Shown here: positions 1 through 6,923 of the stretch, piece after piece
Layout of the letters: each line of letters starts with the position of its first letter
Position numbering within the stretch: the stretch's first letter is position 1
Assembly (NCBI GenBank): GCA_002427975.1
Contig: DIZT01000124.1
Span: 11,678 to 19,949, forward strand
Reading direction: 5' to 3'
DNA: 8,272 bases
Origin: Micrococcaceae bacterium UBA6021
GTDB taxonomy: Bacteria; Actinomycetota; Actinomycetes; Actinomycetales; Micrococcaceae
Translations under genes and position numbers: made by a program
The notes under the pieces: generated by a model
What the model saw: the letters and a program-made list of their open reading frames with translations, nothing else
Database searches by the model: none
What the model was told of the DNA's origin: nothing

Positions 1-708
1 GTCATCACCGAGGACAACCTGGTGGTGTCCATCGACACCGTGGTCTACTTCCAGGTCACTGATCCGCGCGCTGCCACCTATGAAATCGCCAATTACATCC
101 AGGCCGTGGAGCAGCTCACCACCACTACCCTGCGTAACGTCGTGGGCGGCCTGAACCTGGAAGAGGCACTCACGTCCCGCGACCAGATCAACGGACAGCT
201 GCGCGGCGTTTTGGACGAGGCCACCGGCCGCTGGGGCATCCGCGTCTCGCGTGTGGAGCTTAAGGCCATTGACCCGCCCCACTCGATCCAGGACTCCATG
301 GAGAAGCAGATGCGGGCCGAACGGGACCGGCGCGCTGCGATCCTCACGGCCGAAGGCACCAAGCAGTCTGCCATCCTGACAGCAGAGGGCCAGCGGCAGG
401 CATCGATCCTGGCGGCAGAGGGCGATGCCAAGGCAGCCATCCTCCGCGCAGACGGTGAGGCGCAGGCCATCCAGAAGGTCTTTGACGCCATCCATAAGGG
501 AAATCCCGATCAGAAGCTGCTGGCCTACCAGTACCTGCAGACGCTTCCGAAGCTGGCTGAGGGATCATCGAACAAGCTGTGGATCATTCCCAGCGAAGTC
601 GGCGAAGCACTCAAGGGCATCGGCGCCGCACTCGGCGGTTCCAATCCGGATCCGCGCTCCGGCGGGGGGCTCTTCGACGAGGAACCCGCTAAGCAGCCCG
701 GGTCCTGA
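1..708 (+). CDS. SPFH/band 7 (stomatin-like) membrane-associated protein, 5' end outside window
   Basis: The frame is open from base 1 to a TGA at 706-708, so at least 235 codons of the C-terminal part are present and the N-terminal membrane anchor is missing. The early part has a typical stomatin SPFH core: SIDTVVYFQVTDP, then NYIQAVEQLTTTTLRNVVG, then the RWGIRVSRVELKAIDPP strand. A charged helical region beginning EKQMRAERDRRA continues into four 11-residue repeats, as expected for the flotillin/stomatin coiled coil. The YLQTLPKLAEG and NKLWIIPSE segments match the C-terminal end of prokaryotic stomatin homologues, and a Gly/Pro-rich tail follows. Such proteins oligomerise at the inner membrane face, scaffold microdomains and are often encoded next to NfeD proteins; any nfeD partner would lie upstream of the window. 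The precise cellular role cannot be read from the sequence. A 5-bp inverted repeat (GGTCC/GGACC, 701-714) encloses the stop codon. Confidence 0.93.
   Translation, partial: VITEDNLVVSIDTVVYFQVTDPRAATYEIANYIQAVEQLTTTTLRNVVGGLNLEEALTSRDQINGQLRGVLDEATGRWGIRVSRVELKAIDPPHSIQDSMEKQMRAERDRRAAILTAEGTKQSAILTAEGQRQASILAAEGDAKAAILRADGEAQAIQKVFDAIHKGNPDQKLLAYQYLQTLPKLAEGSSNKLWIIPSEVGEALKGIGAALGGSNPDPRSGGGLFDEEPAKQPGS
337..468 (+). repeat. Four tandem 11-residue (33-bp) coding repeats in the SPFH protein
   Basis: The translation reads AILTAEGTKQS, AILTAEGQRQA, SILAAEGDAKA, AILRADGEAQA. These are four in-phase hendecads with consensus (A/S)IL-x-A-(E/D)-G-x-x-Q/K-x. The DNA copies have diverged at wobble positions, so this is a protein-level repeat kept by selection rather than a recent DNA duplication. 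Hendecad periodicity fits the long right-handed or straight coiled coil that follows the SPFH domain in stomatin and flotillin relatives and drives oligomerisation. Confidence 0.85.
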
Positions 709-723
709 CGGACCTCGTTTCCT

Positions 724-758
724 GCAAACGCCGGCGGCTCCACCCCCGGGCGTTTTGC
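724..758 (+). terminator. Candidate terminator after the SPFH gene
   Basis: GCAAACGCC (724-732) is complementary to GGCGTTTTGC (749-758) with one bulged T. This gives an 8-9 bp stem around a 16-base loop, 16 bases after the stop codon. The 3' arm carries a run of four T, but no long U tract follows. It is a plausible but moderate intrinsic terminator. Its 3' arm overlaps the presumed -35 region of the next promoter. Confidence 0.5.
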
Positions 759-782
759 GGCACGGCCCCGTGCCGGTATAAT
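755..782 (+). promoter_or_regulatory. Housekeeping-type promoter upstream of rbpA
   Basis: A perfect TATAAT -10 hexamer lies at 777-782. A TTGCGG -35-like element is at 755-760, with a 16-bp spacer. Transcription would start near 789, giving an rbpA leader of about 150 bases. The -10 is strong by sequence and stands out in this GC-rich gap; the -35 match is only partial. This would be the SigA-type promoter providing basal rbpA expression. Confidence 0.6.
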
Positions 783-813
783 TGAGTGTTTGTCCGGCCG
801 GACCAGATCCGCT

Positions 814-839
814 GGAACAAGAATGCTTCGCAATGCGTT
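814..839 (+). promoter_or_regulatory. SigR/SigH-type (thiol-oxidative stress) promoter of rbpA
   Basis: GGAAC (814-818) and GTT (837-839) are separated by exactly 18 bases. With flanking bases this reads GGAACA, 17 bases, CGTT. It matches the published consensus of the actinobacterial ECF sigma factors SigR (Streptomyces, GGAAT-N18-GTT) and SigH (Mycobacterium and Corynebacterium, GGAA(C/T)-N17-19-GTT). rbpA of Streptomyces coelicolor is a known SigR target, so both motif and location agree. The start would fall near 846, leaving a leader of about 95 bases. Function in this organism is inferred. Confidence 0.72.
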
Positions 840-940
840 GAATCTAATGATGCAGCACAGTGCACACAGTAGTCCGGGGCGGTTATGCCGCACCGGCTGG
901 CGTGGGGCCTTGCTCCGCGAACCGACCAGAGGGAGAAAAC

Positions 941-1288
941 ATGAGCGATCGCAGCCTGCGGGGTATGCGCCTTGGCGCGCAGAGCATGGAGACCGAGTCC
1001 GGCGTTGAGCCGGCTCCGCGCCAGCGCGTCGAATACCGGTGCGAGGACGGCGAGCAGGTCTTCGTGACGTTCTCTTCAGAGGCTGAAATTCCTCCCGTGT
1101 GGGTTTCCAAGACCGGCAAGGAAGCGCTCCTCGTTGATGGGGAGCGTCCGGACACCAGCAACGAAAAGGCTGTGCGTACCCACTGGGACATGCTCCTGGA
1201 GCGCCGTTCCCTCCCGGAGCTGGAGCAGATCCTCGAAGACCGGCTGACCATCCTGCGCGAACGCCGTGGCGAACGGCGTAGCGCCTGA
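941..1288 (+). CDS. rbpA: RNA polymerase-binding protein RbpA
   Basis: This 115-residue protein has the RbpA architecture. An N-terminal tail (MSDRSLRGMRLGAQSMETE) is followed by the small beta-barrel core (about 26-70, with APRQRVEYRCEDGEQ and EAEIPPVW), a short linker (about 70-78), and the C-terminal sigma-interaction domain from RTHWDMLLERRS (79-90) to the basic end. RbpA binds RNA polymerase holoenzymes with group 1 and some group 2 sigma factors. It stabilises the open complex and supports rifampicin tolerance in several actinobacteria. The ATG at 941 is preferred because AGAGGGAGA (928-936) lies just upstream and the N-terminus aligns with the family; the frame also contains an upstream GTG at 860, which I reject. 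Zinc-binding homologues have cysteine pairs in the core, but here only Cys34 is present, so the zinc site is lost, as in M. tuberculosis RbpA. The gene has candidate stress and housekeeping promoters upstream and a strong terminator downstream. Confidence 0.97.
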   Translation: MSDRSLRGMRLGAQSMETESGVEPAPRQRVEYRCEDGEQVFVTFSSEAEIPPVWVSKTGKEALLVDGERPDTSNEKAVRTHWDMLLERRSLPELEQILEDRLTILRERRGERRSA

Positions 1289-1322
1289 TCCGGTGGCGGT
1301 CACAGCCTCCACGGAGGTCATA

Positions 1323-1339
1323 GCGTCAGGGACTGACGC
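1323..1339. repeat. 7-bp inverted repeat after rbpA
   Basis: GCGTCAG (1323-1329) and CTGACGC (1333-1339) are perfect reverse complements around GGA. The repeat sits 34 bases after the rbpA stop and 15 bases before the main terminator. It would form a small hairpin in the rbpA 3' UTR, or could be a short dyad binding site. It has no U tract and is unlikely to terminate by itself. Confidence 0.45.
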
Positions 1340-1354
1340 AATCTGAAGACTGGG

Positions 1355-1404
1355 AAAGGGGCCGGTCCGGCAACGTGATGACGTTGCCGGACCGGCCCCT
1401 TTTT
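1355..1404 (+). terminator. Strong intrinsic terminator of rbpA, shared with the convergent mannosyltransferase gene
   Basis: Bases 1355-1376 and 1381-1402 are perfectly complementary: a 22-bp stem beginning AAAGGGGCCGG and closing with a GATG loop (1377-1380). The 3' arm runs into five T (1400-1404). The strong U tract favours termination of the + strand rbpA transcript. On the - strand the stem ends in only three U followed by C, so it should terminate the opposing transcript less efficiently, though the stem is stable in both directions. Confidence 0.95.
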
Positions 1405-1424
1405 GTCCCAACGGCCGTCGCAGG

Positions 1425-2168
1425 TTATCCCTGCCCGGGATCCTTCTTGCCGGTGAGCTTGTTCCAGCGTGCCTGCAGGCCCCACCTGGTGACGTTGACC
1501 ATGGCTTCAACAACGATGTTGCCACTCATCTTTGACGCACCCAGCTCGCGCTCCACAAACGTAATGGGGCGTTCCTCGATCCTGAGGCCCAGCTTCGCTA
1601 CGCGCCACGCAAGGTCAACCTGGAATCCGTAACCCACTGAATCGACCAGATCGAGGTTCAGTTTTTCCAGCGTGGTCCGCCGGAAGGCGCGGTAGCCGCC
1701 GGTAACGTCTTTGATCTTCAGGCCCAGCATGAGCCGGGCGTACGTGCTGCCAACGCGTGAAATAGCCTGCCGGTACAGCGGCCAGTTGACCACGCTTCCA
1801 CCGGGAACCCAGCGGGATCCCATGGCAAGGTCCGCGCCCTGCTCAAGGGCTTCCAGTAACTGCGGAAGCTGTTCGGGCTGGTGCGAGCCGTCCGCATCCA
1901 TTTCCACCAGGACGTCATAGCCTGCCTCGAGTCCCCATTTGAACCCGGCTATGTAGGCGGCTCCCAGGCCTTCCTTGCCTTTCCGGTGGAGTACGTGAAC
2001 CTGCGTATCCTCGGCGGCGAAGCTGTCCGCAAGAGGCCCGGTGCCGTCCGGGCTGTTATCGTCCACCACCAGTACGTCGGAGGCCGGTACGGCTGCCCGC
2101 AGGCGTTGAAGAGTCTTGGGCAGCGATTCCAGCTCGTTGTAAGTCGGAATAATGGTGAGGACGCGCAC
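1425..2168 (-). CDS. ppm1: Polyprenol-monophosphomannose synthase (GT2 family)
   Basis: This 247-residue protein is a GT-A fold, family 2 glycosyltransferase of the dolichol-phosphate mannosyltransferase type. Visible motifs are IIPTYNE (6-12), VVDDNSPDGT (34-43) for nucleotide binding, the DAD metal motif (91-93) in VEMDADGSHQP, GSRWVPGG (117-124), DVTGGYRAFRR (154-164), GYGFQVDL (179-186) and ASKMS (211-215). It transfers mannose from GDP-mannose to polyprenyl phosphate, making the donor for lipomannan-type lipoglycans and protein O-mannosylation at the membrane. It lacks membrane helices and the GtrA-like domain of some homologues, and it is not fused to an apolipoprotein N-acyltransferase domain as in M. 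tuberculosis Ppm1. The start is GTG at 2168, with AGGAAGG (2175-2181) six bases upstream. It converges on rbpA, the same arrangement as Rv2050/Rv2051c. The exact acceptor is inferred from the family. Confidence 0.93.
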   Translation of the reverse strand: MRVLTIIPTYNELESLPKTLQRLRAAVPASDVLVVDDNSPDGTGPLADSFAAEDTQVHVLHRKGKEGLGAAYIAGFKWGLEAGYDVLVEMDADGSHQPEQLPQLLEALEQGADLAMGSRWVPGGSVVNWPLYRQAISRVGSTYARLMLGLKIKDVTGGYRAFRRTTLEKLNLDLVDSVGYGFQVDLAWRVAKLGLRIEERPITFVERELGASKMSGNIVVEAMVNVTRWGLQARWNKLTGKKDPGQG

Positions 2169-2209
2169 AAAGGGCCTTCCTGGACGGGAGCGGTCGGAGC
2201 GGGCTGATG

Positions 2210-2225
2210 CCAGCGGTGTCGCTGG
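2210..2225 (-). other. Hairpin in the mannosyltransferase leader
   Basis: CCAGCG (2210-2215) and CGCTGG (2220-2225) form a perfect 6-bp stem with a 4-base loop. If transcription starts near 2238 from the TATAAT element, this hairpin lies about 13 bases into the roughly 70-base leader and 28 bases upstream of the Shine-Dalgarno. It could stabilise the 5' end. It has no U tract on the - strand, so it is not a convincing terminator for the amidohydrolase gene. Confidence 0.4.
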
Positions 2226-2244
2226 GGGTCAGGCGCAACTACCT

Positions 2245-2250
2245 ATTATA
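2245..2250 (-). promoter_or_regulatory. -10 element of a promoter for the mannosyltransferase gene
   Basis: The - strand reads TATAAT at 2250-2245, a perfect -10 hexamer in the 104-bp gap between the amidohydrolase stop and the mannosyltransferase start. At 17-bp spacing the -35 position holds ACCGGA, a poor match. CTGACC, closer to consensus, overlaps the amidohydrolase stop but is 20 bp away. The gene probably has its own start near 2238 in addition to any read-through; the -35 is uncertain. Confidence 0.5.
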
Positions 2251-2272
2251 GGGCGATCACCTGCGTCTCCGG

Positions 2273-3940
2273 TCAGGAGCGCAGTGCCGGACTTGAAAAG
2301 AGCTCTGTACCGTCCTTCACGGTCTGCAGGCACACCGGGTCCGCACCGGTGTCAAGTGCCGGGAGCAACGGCGTGCGGGCACGTGGATCCGTGCTCCAGG
2401 ACTGCACCCGTCCGTCTGCCACCTGGACCATCAGTTCCTCAACGTCCCAGACCGCAAAACTGGCTGGTGCCCCCGGAACCAGTTGCCCGGCCATCGGGTT
2501 GTAGTATTTTGCAGCCCGCCACCCCGCGCGTGTGTGGCCCAGGAACGCTGCGCGGGCCGAGATCCGTTCAGCGTGGTTGTGGTGTTCCAGGCAGGCGCGC
2601 ACGCTGGACCATGGCCGCAGCGGCGTCACGGGGCTATCGCTGCCGAAGCAGATCGGGACGCCGGCAGCGTAGAACGAGGCAAACGGGTTCATGGAACGGC
2701 TCCGGCTGCCCAGACGCTGCGCATACATTCCGCCGTCGTTCCCCCATGCTGCGTCGAAGCGGGGCTGGGCGCTGACGGTGACGGAGTAGCGGGCCAGTTG
2801 TTGCACGGCGTCGGCGTCGGCGACTTCCACATGCTCGAACCGGTGGCCGGCGGCACGGATCCGTTGCTCACCCACTTCCGCAGCCGCGAGTTCCAGTGCT
2901 TCCAGCGCAGCATCGAGTCCGGCGTCGCCGATGACATGGAAACCGCCCTGGATGCCCAGTAGCGAGCAGGCAGCCAGGTGGGCGCCGGCCTGTTCTGCCG
3001 AGAGATACAGGCTGCCCCGCTCCCCTGCCGCGTCGCTGTAGCCGGACCTTAGGGCAGCTGTCCGGGAGCCGAGGGAACCATCAATGTTCAGATCGCCTGC
3101 CAGGCCGCGCACAGATACGCCCAGACCGTCCAGAAGCGCCCTGGCCTGCTCCTCCGAGGTGGCCAGCTCTCCCCAATACGGCAGGACCTCCGGCACGGCC
3201 TCTGGCATAGCCTCGCCGGCGGATGTGTTCCACGCGGCAGCAAGGCGAAGGTCGGATACTCCTCCGATATGCGGTGCGGCCATCTCTGCCAGCGCCACGT
3301 AGCCGTTTTCAGCCGCCTCCCTCAAGGCGCGCCGCTGGTAGGCCCGGACGCTGGCGTCCGGGAGCCGGCGCGCTTCCTGACGCGCTGCTGTATGCGCCGC
3401 CCTCTTCACCTGGGGCCCCGCGGTGTAGCCGTCGAGGCCGGCAAGTCCGGCGGCGGCGGCCAAGGAGGAAGAGACCAACGCCGAATGCGCGTCCGCCCGG
3501 GACAGGAACACAGGCCTGCCCCCTGCCGCCCGCTCAAGCTCCTCGGCCGCCGGCAACGCCGGATCCTCCCACGTGGACTCATCCCAGCCGTGACCCAGCA
3601 GCGGGCCTTCGCCGTCGGATGCGGCCACGGCATCGAGCAACTGCCGGGCGGAACGGACCCCGCCCAGCTGCAGGGAACCCAGCGCAATGCCGGTTTCCGT
3701 GAGGTGAACGTGGGAGTCAACAAATCCCGGAGCTACGAGGGCCCCGCGAAGATCGATGATCTCCATGGAGCTGTCGGCAATGGAGGATGCCGCCTGCTCG
3801 GAACCGACCCACGCAACGGTGTCTCCATCAACCAGCATGGCTGTGGCAAAGGGGTCCGCGGCGGTGTAGACCGAGCCGTTGCGGTACAAGACCACCTTCC
3901 GCTCGTGCGGCGCAGGCGTGGTGGAACGTTCAGTGGTCAT
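2273..3940 (-). CDS. Amidohydrolase, YtcJ-like (amidohydrolase 3 family)
   Basis: This 555-residue protein has the composite N-terminal beta domain and TIM-barrel layout of the amidohydrolase superfamily. Landmarks are GSVYTAADPFATAMLVDGD (22-40), the metal-binding HxH in GFVDSHVHL (H77, H79), GHGWDESTWE (116-125), DAHS (150-153), NIDGSLGSRTAAL (285-297), GGFHVIGDAG (H335), RFEHVE (H370) and CFGSDSPVTPL (D435). The tail NPMAGQLVPGAPASFAVWD (481-499) is the returning beta domain. Relatives hydrolyse N-acyl, formamide or cyclic amide bonds; the substrate here is unknown. Many family members have Lys four residues before the DG of the DGSLGSRTA motif; here that residue appears to be Asp283, so metal bridging may differ. 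The ATG at 3940 is chosen because AGGAG (3951-3955) lies ten bases upstream and the family N-terminus follows; the frame extends further upstream without homology. The gene lies 49 bp after the helicase, probably in the same operon. The gap holds a 5-bp hairpin (3972-3984) without a U tract. Confidence 0.9.
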   Translation of the reverse strand: MTTERSTTPAPHERKVVLYRNGSVYTAADPFATAMLVDGDTVAWVGSEQAASSIADSSMEIIDLRGALVAPGFVDSHVHLTETGIALGSLQLGGVRSARQLLDAVAASDGEGPLLGHGWDESTWEDPALPAAEELERAAGGRPVFLSRADAHSALVSSSLAAAAGLAGLDGYTAGPQVKRAAHTAARQEARRLPDASVRAYQRRALREAAENGYVALAEMAAPHIGGVSDLRLAAAWNTSAGEAMPEAVPEVLPYWGELATSEEQARALLDGLGVSVRGLAGDLNIDGSLGSRTAALRSGYSDAAGERGSLYLSAEQAGAHLAACSLLGIQGGFHVIGDAGLDAALEALELAAAEVGEQRIRAAGHRFEHVEVADADAVQQLARYSVTVSAQPRFDAAWGNDGGMYAQRLGSRSRSMNPFASFYAAGVPICFGSDSPVTPLRPWSSVRACLEHHNHAERISARAAFLGHTRAGWRAAKYYNPMAGQLVPGAPASFAVWDVEELMVQVADGRVQSWSTDPRARTPLLPALDTGADPVCLQTVKDGTELFSSPALRS

Positions 3941-3989
3941 GCGGGCAAAGCTCCTGGGGCTAGGGGGAAGACGGCAAGCTGCCGGCACA

Positions 3990-6899
3990 TCAGAGGACGG
4001 AAGAATAGGCCACGACGCCGCGGCGGATGAGCGATATCGCGTCTGCGCAGAGCCTGGCCAGGCGCGGGTCCAGGCCGGGGATCTTGGCGAGCTGGTCCAG
4101 GAGGTCGATGACCTGCTTGACCCAGCGGACGAAGTCACCGGCTGCCAGTTCCGTGCCGTTCAGCACTTCCTGGAGGTGCCGTCCCTTGGCCCATTTGTAC
4201 ATGGGCCAGACGAGACCCAGTTCGGGTTCGGCGGTCAGCGGAAGCTTGTTTGCCTCTTCCACGTCCTCCAGGGCCGACCATTCACGGATCACCACATCCA
4301 CTGAGGATTCAAGCGAAACGCTGGGCATCCGGGGACGAAGGCCCCTGTCCTCGCGTTTGGCCTGGTAGACCAGGACGCTCGCCAGGGCTGCCACTTCGAC
4401 GGCGTCCAGGTCGTTGAGTGCGCCCAGCCGCAGGGACTGCGAAATCAGGAGGTCCTTCTCGCCGTAGATCCGGCGGAGCCGCTGGCCGTCGGAGCCGATG
4501 GTCACGCGCCCGTCAGCTCCCACTTCCAGGTAACCGTAAGCCGAGAGGACGTCGCAGACACGATCGAAAGTCTTGGCAATGGTGTTGGTCCGGCCCTGGA
4601 TCTGGCGGGCCAGGGCATCCGTCTCGCGGCGCAGCTTCCACCAGCGCTCAGACCACCGCGCGTGGTCTTCACGCTCGCTGCAGCCGTGGCAGGGGTGGGC
4701 CCGGAGCGCTCGGCGAAGCTCTGTGATCCGTTTTTCCTGATGGGGCAGAACGGATCCCAGGCCAAAATCGATGCTGCGGCCGGGGGCCGGAGGGCGGTTC
4801 TCCCGCAGTGCATTCCGGGCCGACGATGCGAGGTCGCGCCGGGACTTCGGGACCTTGGCGTTGAATGACTTCGGAATCCGGATCCGCGTCAGGGGCGCGA
4901 TGGGGCCTTCAAGGTCCTCCGTGCCGATTCGCCGGAGCTGGTTGTCGAGCGTCAGGATGGCGGGCCGTGGCTCCCGGCCGCTGTGGTCCGAGCTGAGCAC
5001 AACAGCCGGCCCGGGGGCCCGCCCTCCCGGGACGTCCACCACGTCGCCTGGCATCAGCCGCGCCAAGGAGTCTTCATTCAAGGACTTGTGGGCACGGGAT
5101 TTGCTGCGCGAGGTGACATTTTCGGCGTCGGACAGTTCGCGGCGCAACCGGGCATACTCGGTGAAGTCCCCGAGGTGGCAGGTCATGGATTCTGCGTATC
5201 CCGCGAGGGACTCTTCCCGGCTGCGCACCTGCCTGGCAAGACCAACAACGGACCGGTCCGCCTGGAACTGCGCGAAGGAGGATTCCAGGATTTCCCGTGC
5301 ACGGGCGCGGCCAAACTGCGCCAACAGGTTAATGCTCATGTTGTACGTGGGCCGGAAGCTTGAGTTCAGCGGATAGGTACGCCGCGAGGCGAGGCCTGCA
5401 ACAGCGGCAGGGTCCGTGCCCGGTTGCCAGAGGACAACCGCATGTCCTTCGACGTCGATGCCACGGCGGCCGGCGCGGCCGGTCAATTGGGTGTACTCCC
5501 CCGCGGTGATTTCCACGTGGGCTTCGCCATTAAACTTGTCGAGCTTTTCCAGGACCACGGACCGGGCTGGCATGTTGACGCCCAGAGCCAGGGTCTCGGT
5601 GGCGAACACGGCCTTGACCAATCCCTCGACGAAAAGTTTCTCCACCACTTCCTTGAAGGTGGGAAGCATACCCGCATGATGGGCCGCGAAACCACGCAGC
5701 AGTCCGTCCCGCCACGTCCAGAAGCCCAGGACGTCCAGGTCCTCGGACGGGATCTCCTGCCCGGCCTCGTCAACGCGCTGGGCAATGATCCGCTGCTCCT
5801 TCTCCGTGGTCAGCCAGAGCCCGGAGGAGACACACTGGGCGACGGCTGCGTCACAGCCCGCCCGGGAAAAGATAAACGTGATGGCGGGCAGCAGGTCCTG
5901 GCGGTCCAGGCTTGCAATCACCTGGGGGCGGCTGGCTTTCCGGACGGCGCCGGGCTGGGCCCCCTGCCTGGGACGGTCCTCTGTCCGTTGCCGGTGCTGC
6001 CGGCGCTGGCTTCGACCGCCGTGGCCGAAGCGGCCGGCGAAACTTTGCTGGCTTTCACTGCGGGCCATCGCCAGCAGGTCCGGATTGACTTCGAACCCCG
6101 GCCGTTCCGCGTCATTCCTGGCGGCGTCCAGGCGTTCCTGGACCGCTACCGGGGCGCCGGTCTCCGCATCCGCGGGCGGCGCGATTTCGTCGAAGGTGGT
6201 TTCGCCGGCGAACAGGTCCACGATGTCCCGGCCCACCATGACGTGCTGCCACAGCGGCACAGGCCGGTGCTCGGAGACGATGATGTCTGTGTCGCCGCGG
6301 ACAGTATCCAGCCAGGCACCGAATTCTTCAGCGTTGGAGACCGTTGCGCTGAGCGAGGCCACCTGGACTTCACTGGGGAGGTGGATGATGACTTCCTCCC
6401 AGACGGCACCACGGAAGCGGTCCGCGAGGTAGTGCACTTCGTCCATGACCACAAAGCCGAGGTCATCCAGCGTGTCGGAGTCGGCGTAGAGCATGTTGCG
6501 GAGGACTTCCGTGGTCATGACCACCACAGGGGCGTCGCCATTGATGCTGGTGTCCCCCGTCAGGAGACCGACGTTTTCCGCCCCGTACTTTTCGGAGAGT
6601 TCCGTGAATTTCTGGTTGCTGAGGGCCTTGATAGGGGTGGTGTAGAAGGCCTTGAGGTGTCGTTCCAAGGCGAGATAGATGGCAAATTCGCCCACGATGG
6701 TCTTGCCGGCACCGGTGGGGGCAGCCACCAGCACTCCCCTGCCCTCCTGCAGGGACCGGCAGGCGAGGCGCTGGAATTCGTCAAGCTCAAAATCAAGGGT
6801 TCGGACAAACCCGCCAAGATAGGTGCCGGCCTCGGCCGTACGTTCCGCGCTGGCCCGGTAGCTTTCAGAGGGCGAGAGTGGCCCGGAAATAGAGGACAT
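3990..6899 (-). CDS. helY: Ski2/Mtr4-like DEVH-box RNA helicase, HelY type
   Basis: This 969-residue superfamily 2 helicase shows the motifs in order: Q-like FELDEFQRLA (37-46), Walker A APTGAGKT (60-67), TTPIKALSNQKF (87-98), TGDTSINGDAP (114-124), DEVH (153-156), SLSAT (182-186), then lobe 2 with ITFIFSRAGCD (340-350), HHAGMLP (407-413), FATETLALGVNMPA (432-445) and QLTGRAGRRGID (471-482). A basic low-complexity linker (about 281-324) separates the lobes. Residues 614-636 (LMPGDVVDVPGGRAPGP) resemble the start of an arch or beta-barrel insertion. HPCHGCSERE (735-744) contains the CxxC seen in actinobacterial HelY. The C-terminal part (about 785-965) fits a DSHCT domain. By family it unwinds RNA in processing or decay; partners are not shown here. 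The gene lies 24 bp after tatC, as in Mycobacterium. The ATG at 6899 has no good Shine-Dalgarno (GAGG is only one base away), so reinitiation from tatC or a slightly later start is possible. Confidence 0.93.
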   Translation of the reverse strand: MSSISGPLSPSESYRASAERTAEAGTYLGGFVRTLDFELDEFQRLACRSLQEGRGVLVAAPTGAGKTIVGEFAIYLALERHLKAFYTTPIKALSNQKFTELSEKYGAENVGLLTGDTSINGDAPVVVMTTEVLRNMLYADSDTLDDLGFVVMDEVHYLADRFRGAVWEEVIIHLPSEVQVASLSATVSNAEEFGAWLDTVRGDTDIIVSEHRPVPLWQHVMVGRDIVDLFAGETTFDEIAPPADAETGAPVAVQERLDAARNDAERPGFEVNPDLLAMARSESQQSFAGRFGHGGRSQRRQHRQRTEDRPRQGAQPGAVRKASRPQVIASLDRQDLLPAITFIFSRAGCDAAVAQCVSSGLWLTTEKEQRIIAQRVDEAGQEIPSEDLDVLGFWTWRDGLLRGFAAHHAGMLPTFKEVVEKLFVEGLVKAVFATETLALGVNMPARSVVLEKLDKFNGEAHVEITAGEYTQLTGRAGRRGIDVEGHAVVLWQPGTDPAAVAGLASRRTYPLNSSFRPTYNMSINLLAQFGRARAREILESSFAQFQADRSVVGLARQVRSREESLAGYAESMTCHLGDFTEYARLRRELSDAENVTSRSKSRAHKSLNEDSLARLMPGDVVDVPGGRAPGPAVVLSSDHSGREPRPAILTLDNQLRRIGTEDLEGPIAPLTRIRIPKSFNAKVPKSRRDLASSARNALRENRPPAPGRSIDFGLGSVLPHQEKRITELRRALRAHPCHGCSEREDHARWSERWWKLRRETDALARQIQGRTNTIAKTFDRVCDVLSAYGYLEVGADGRVTIGSDGQRLRRIYGEKDLLISQSLRLGALNDLDAVEVAALASVLVYQAKREDRGLRPRMPSVSLESSVDVVIREWSALEDVEEANKLPLTAEPELGLVWPMYKWAKGRHLQEVLNGTELAAGDFVRWVKQVIDLLDQLAKIPGLDPRLARLCADAISLIRRGVVAYSSVL
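5934..6059 (-). other. Low-complexity basic linker between helicase lobes
   Basis: Residues 281-322 of the helicase are rich in Arg, Gln, Gly and Ser, for example RFGHGGRSQRRQHRQRTED. The segment sits between the DEVH lobe and the second RecA lobe (which resumes near PQVIASLDRQDLLPAI). It has no predicted fold and looks like an intrinsically disordered, RG/RQ-like RNA-contacting tether. The boundaries are approximate. Confidence 0.6.
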
Positions 6900-6923
6900 G
6901 CCTCAAGCCTAGTGCGCCGCGCG

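Noticed and set aside
860..940. GTG at 860 as the rbpA start, adding 27 residues
   Set aside because: The extension has no family similarity, there is no Shine-Dalgarno near 860, and the ATG at 941 has AGAGGGAGA just upstream and begins the conserved N-terminus.
2210..2225. The 6-bp hairpin as terminator of the amidohydrolase gene
   Set aside because: It has a short stem and no U tract on the - strand, and it lies downstream of the TATAAT element, so it is better seen as part of the mannosyltransferase leader.
2152..2775. + strand ORFs opposite the amidohydrolase (for example 2152-2775 and 3269-4030)
   Set aside because: They are Arg/Pro-rich frames antisense to a clear enzyme gene, without ribosome binding sites or recognisable motifs.
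3941..4138. Upstream extension of the amidohydrolase frame to 4138
   Set aside because: It overlaps the helicase C-terminus out of frame, reads as Ser/Arg/Pro-rich shadow sequence, and the ATG at 3940 has a Shine-Dalgarno and matches the family start.
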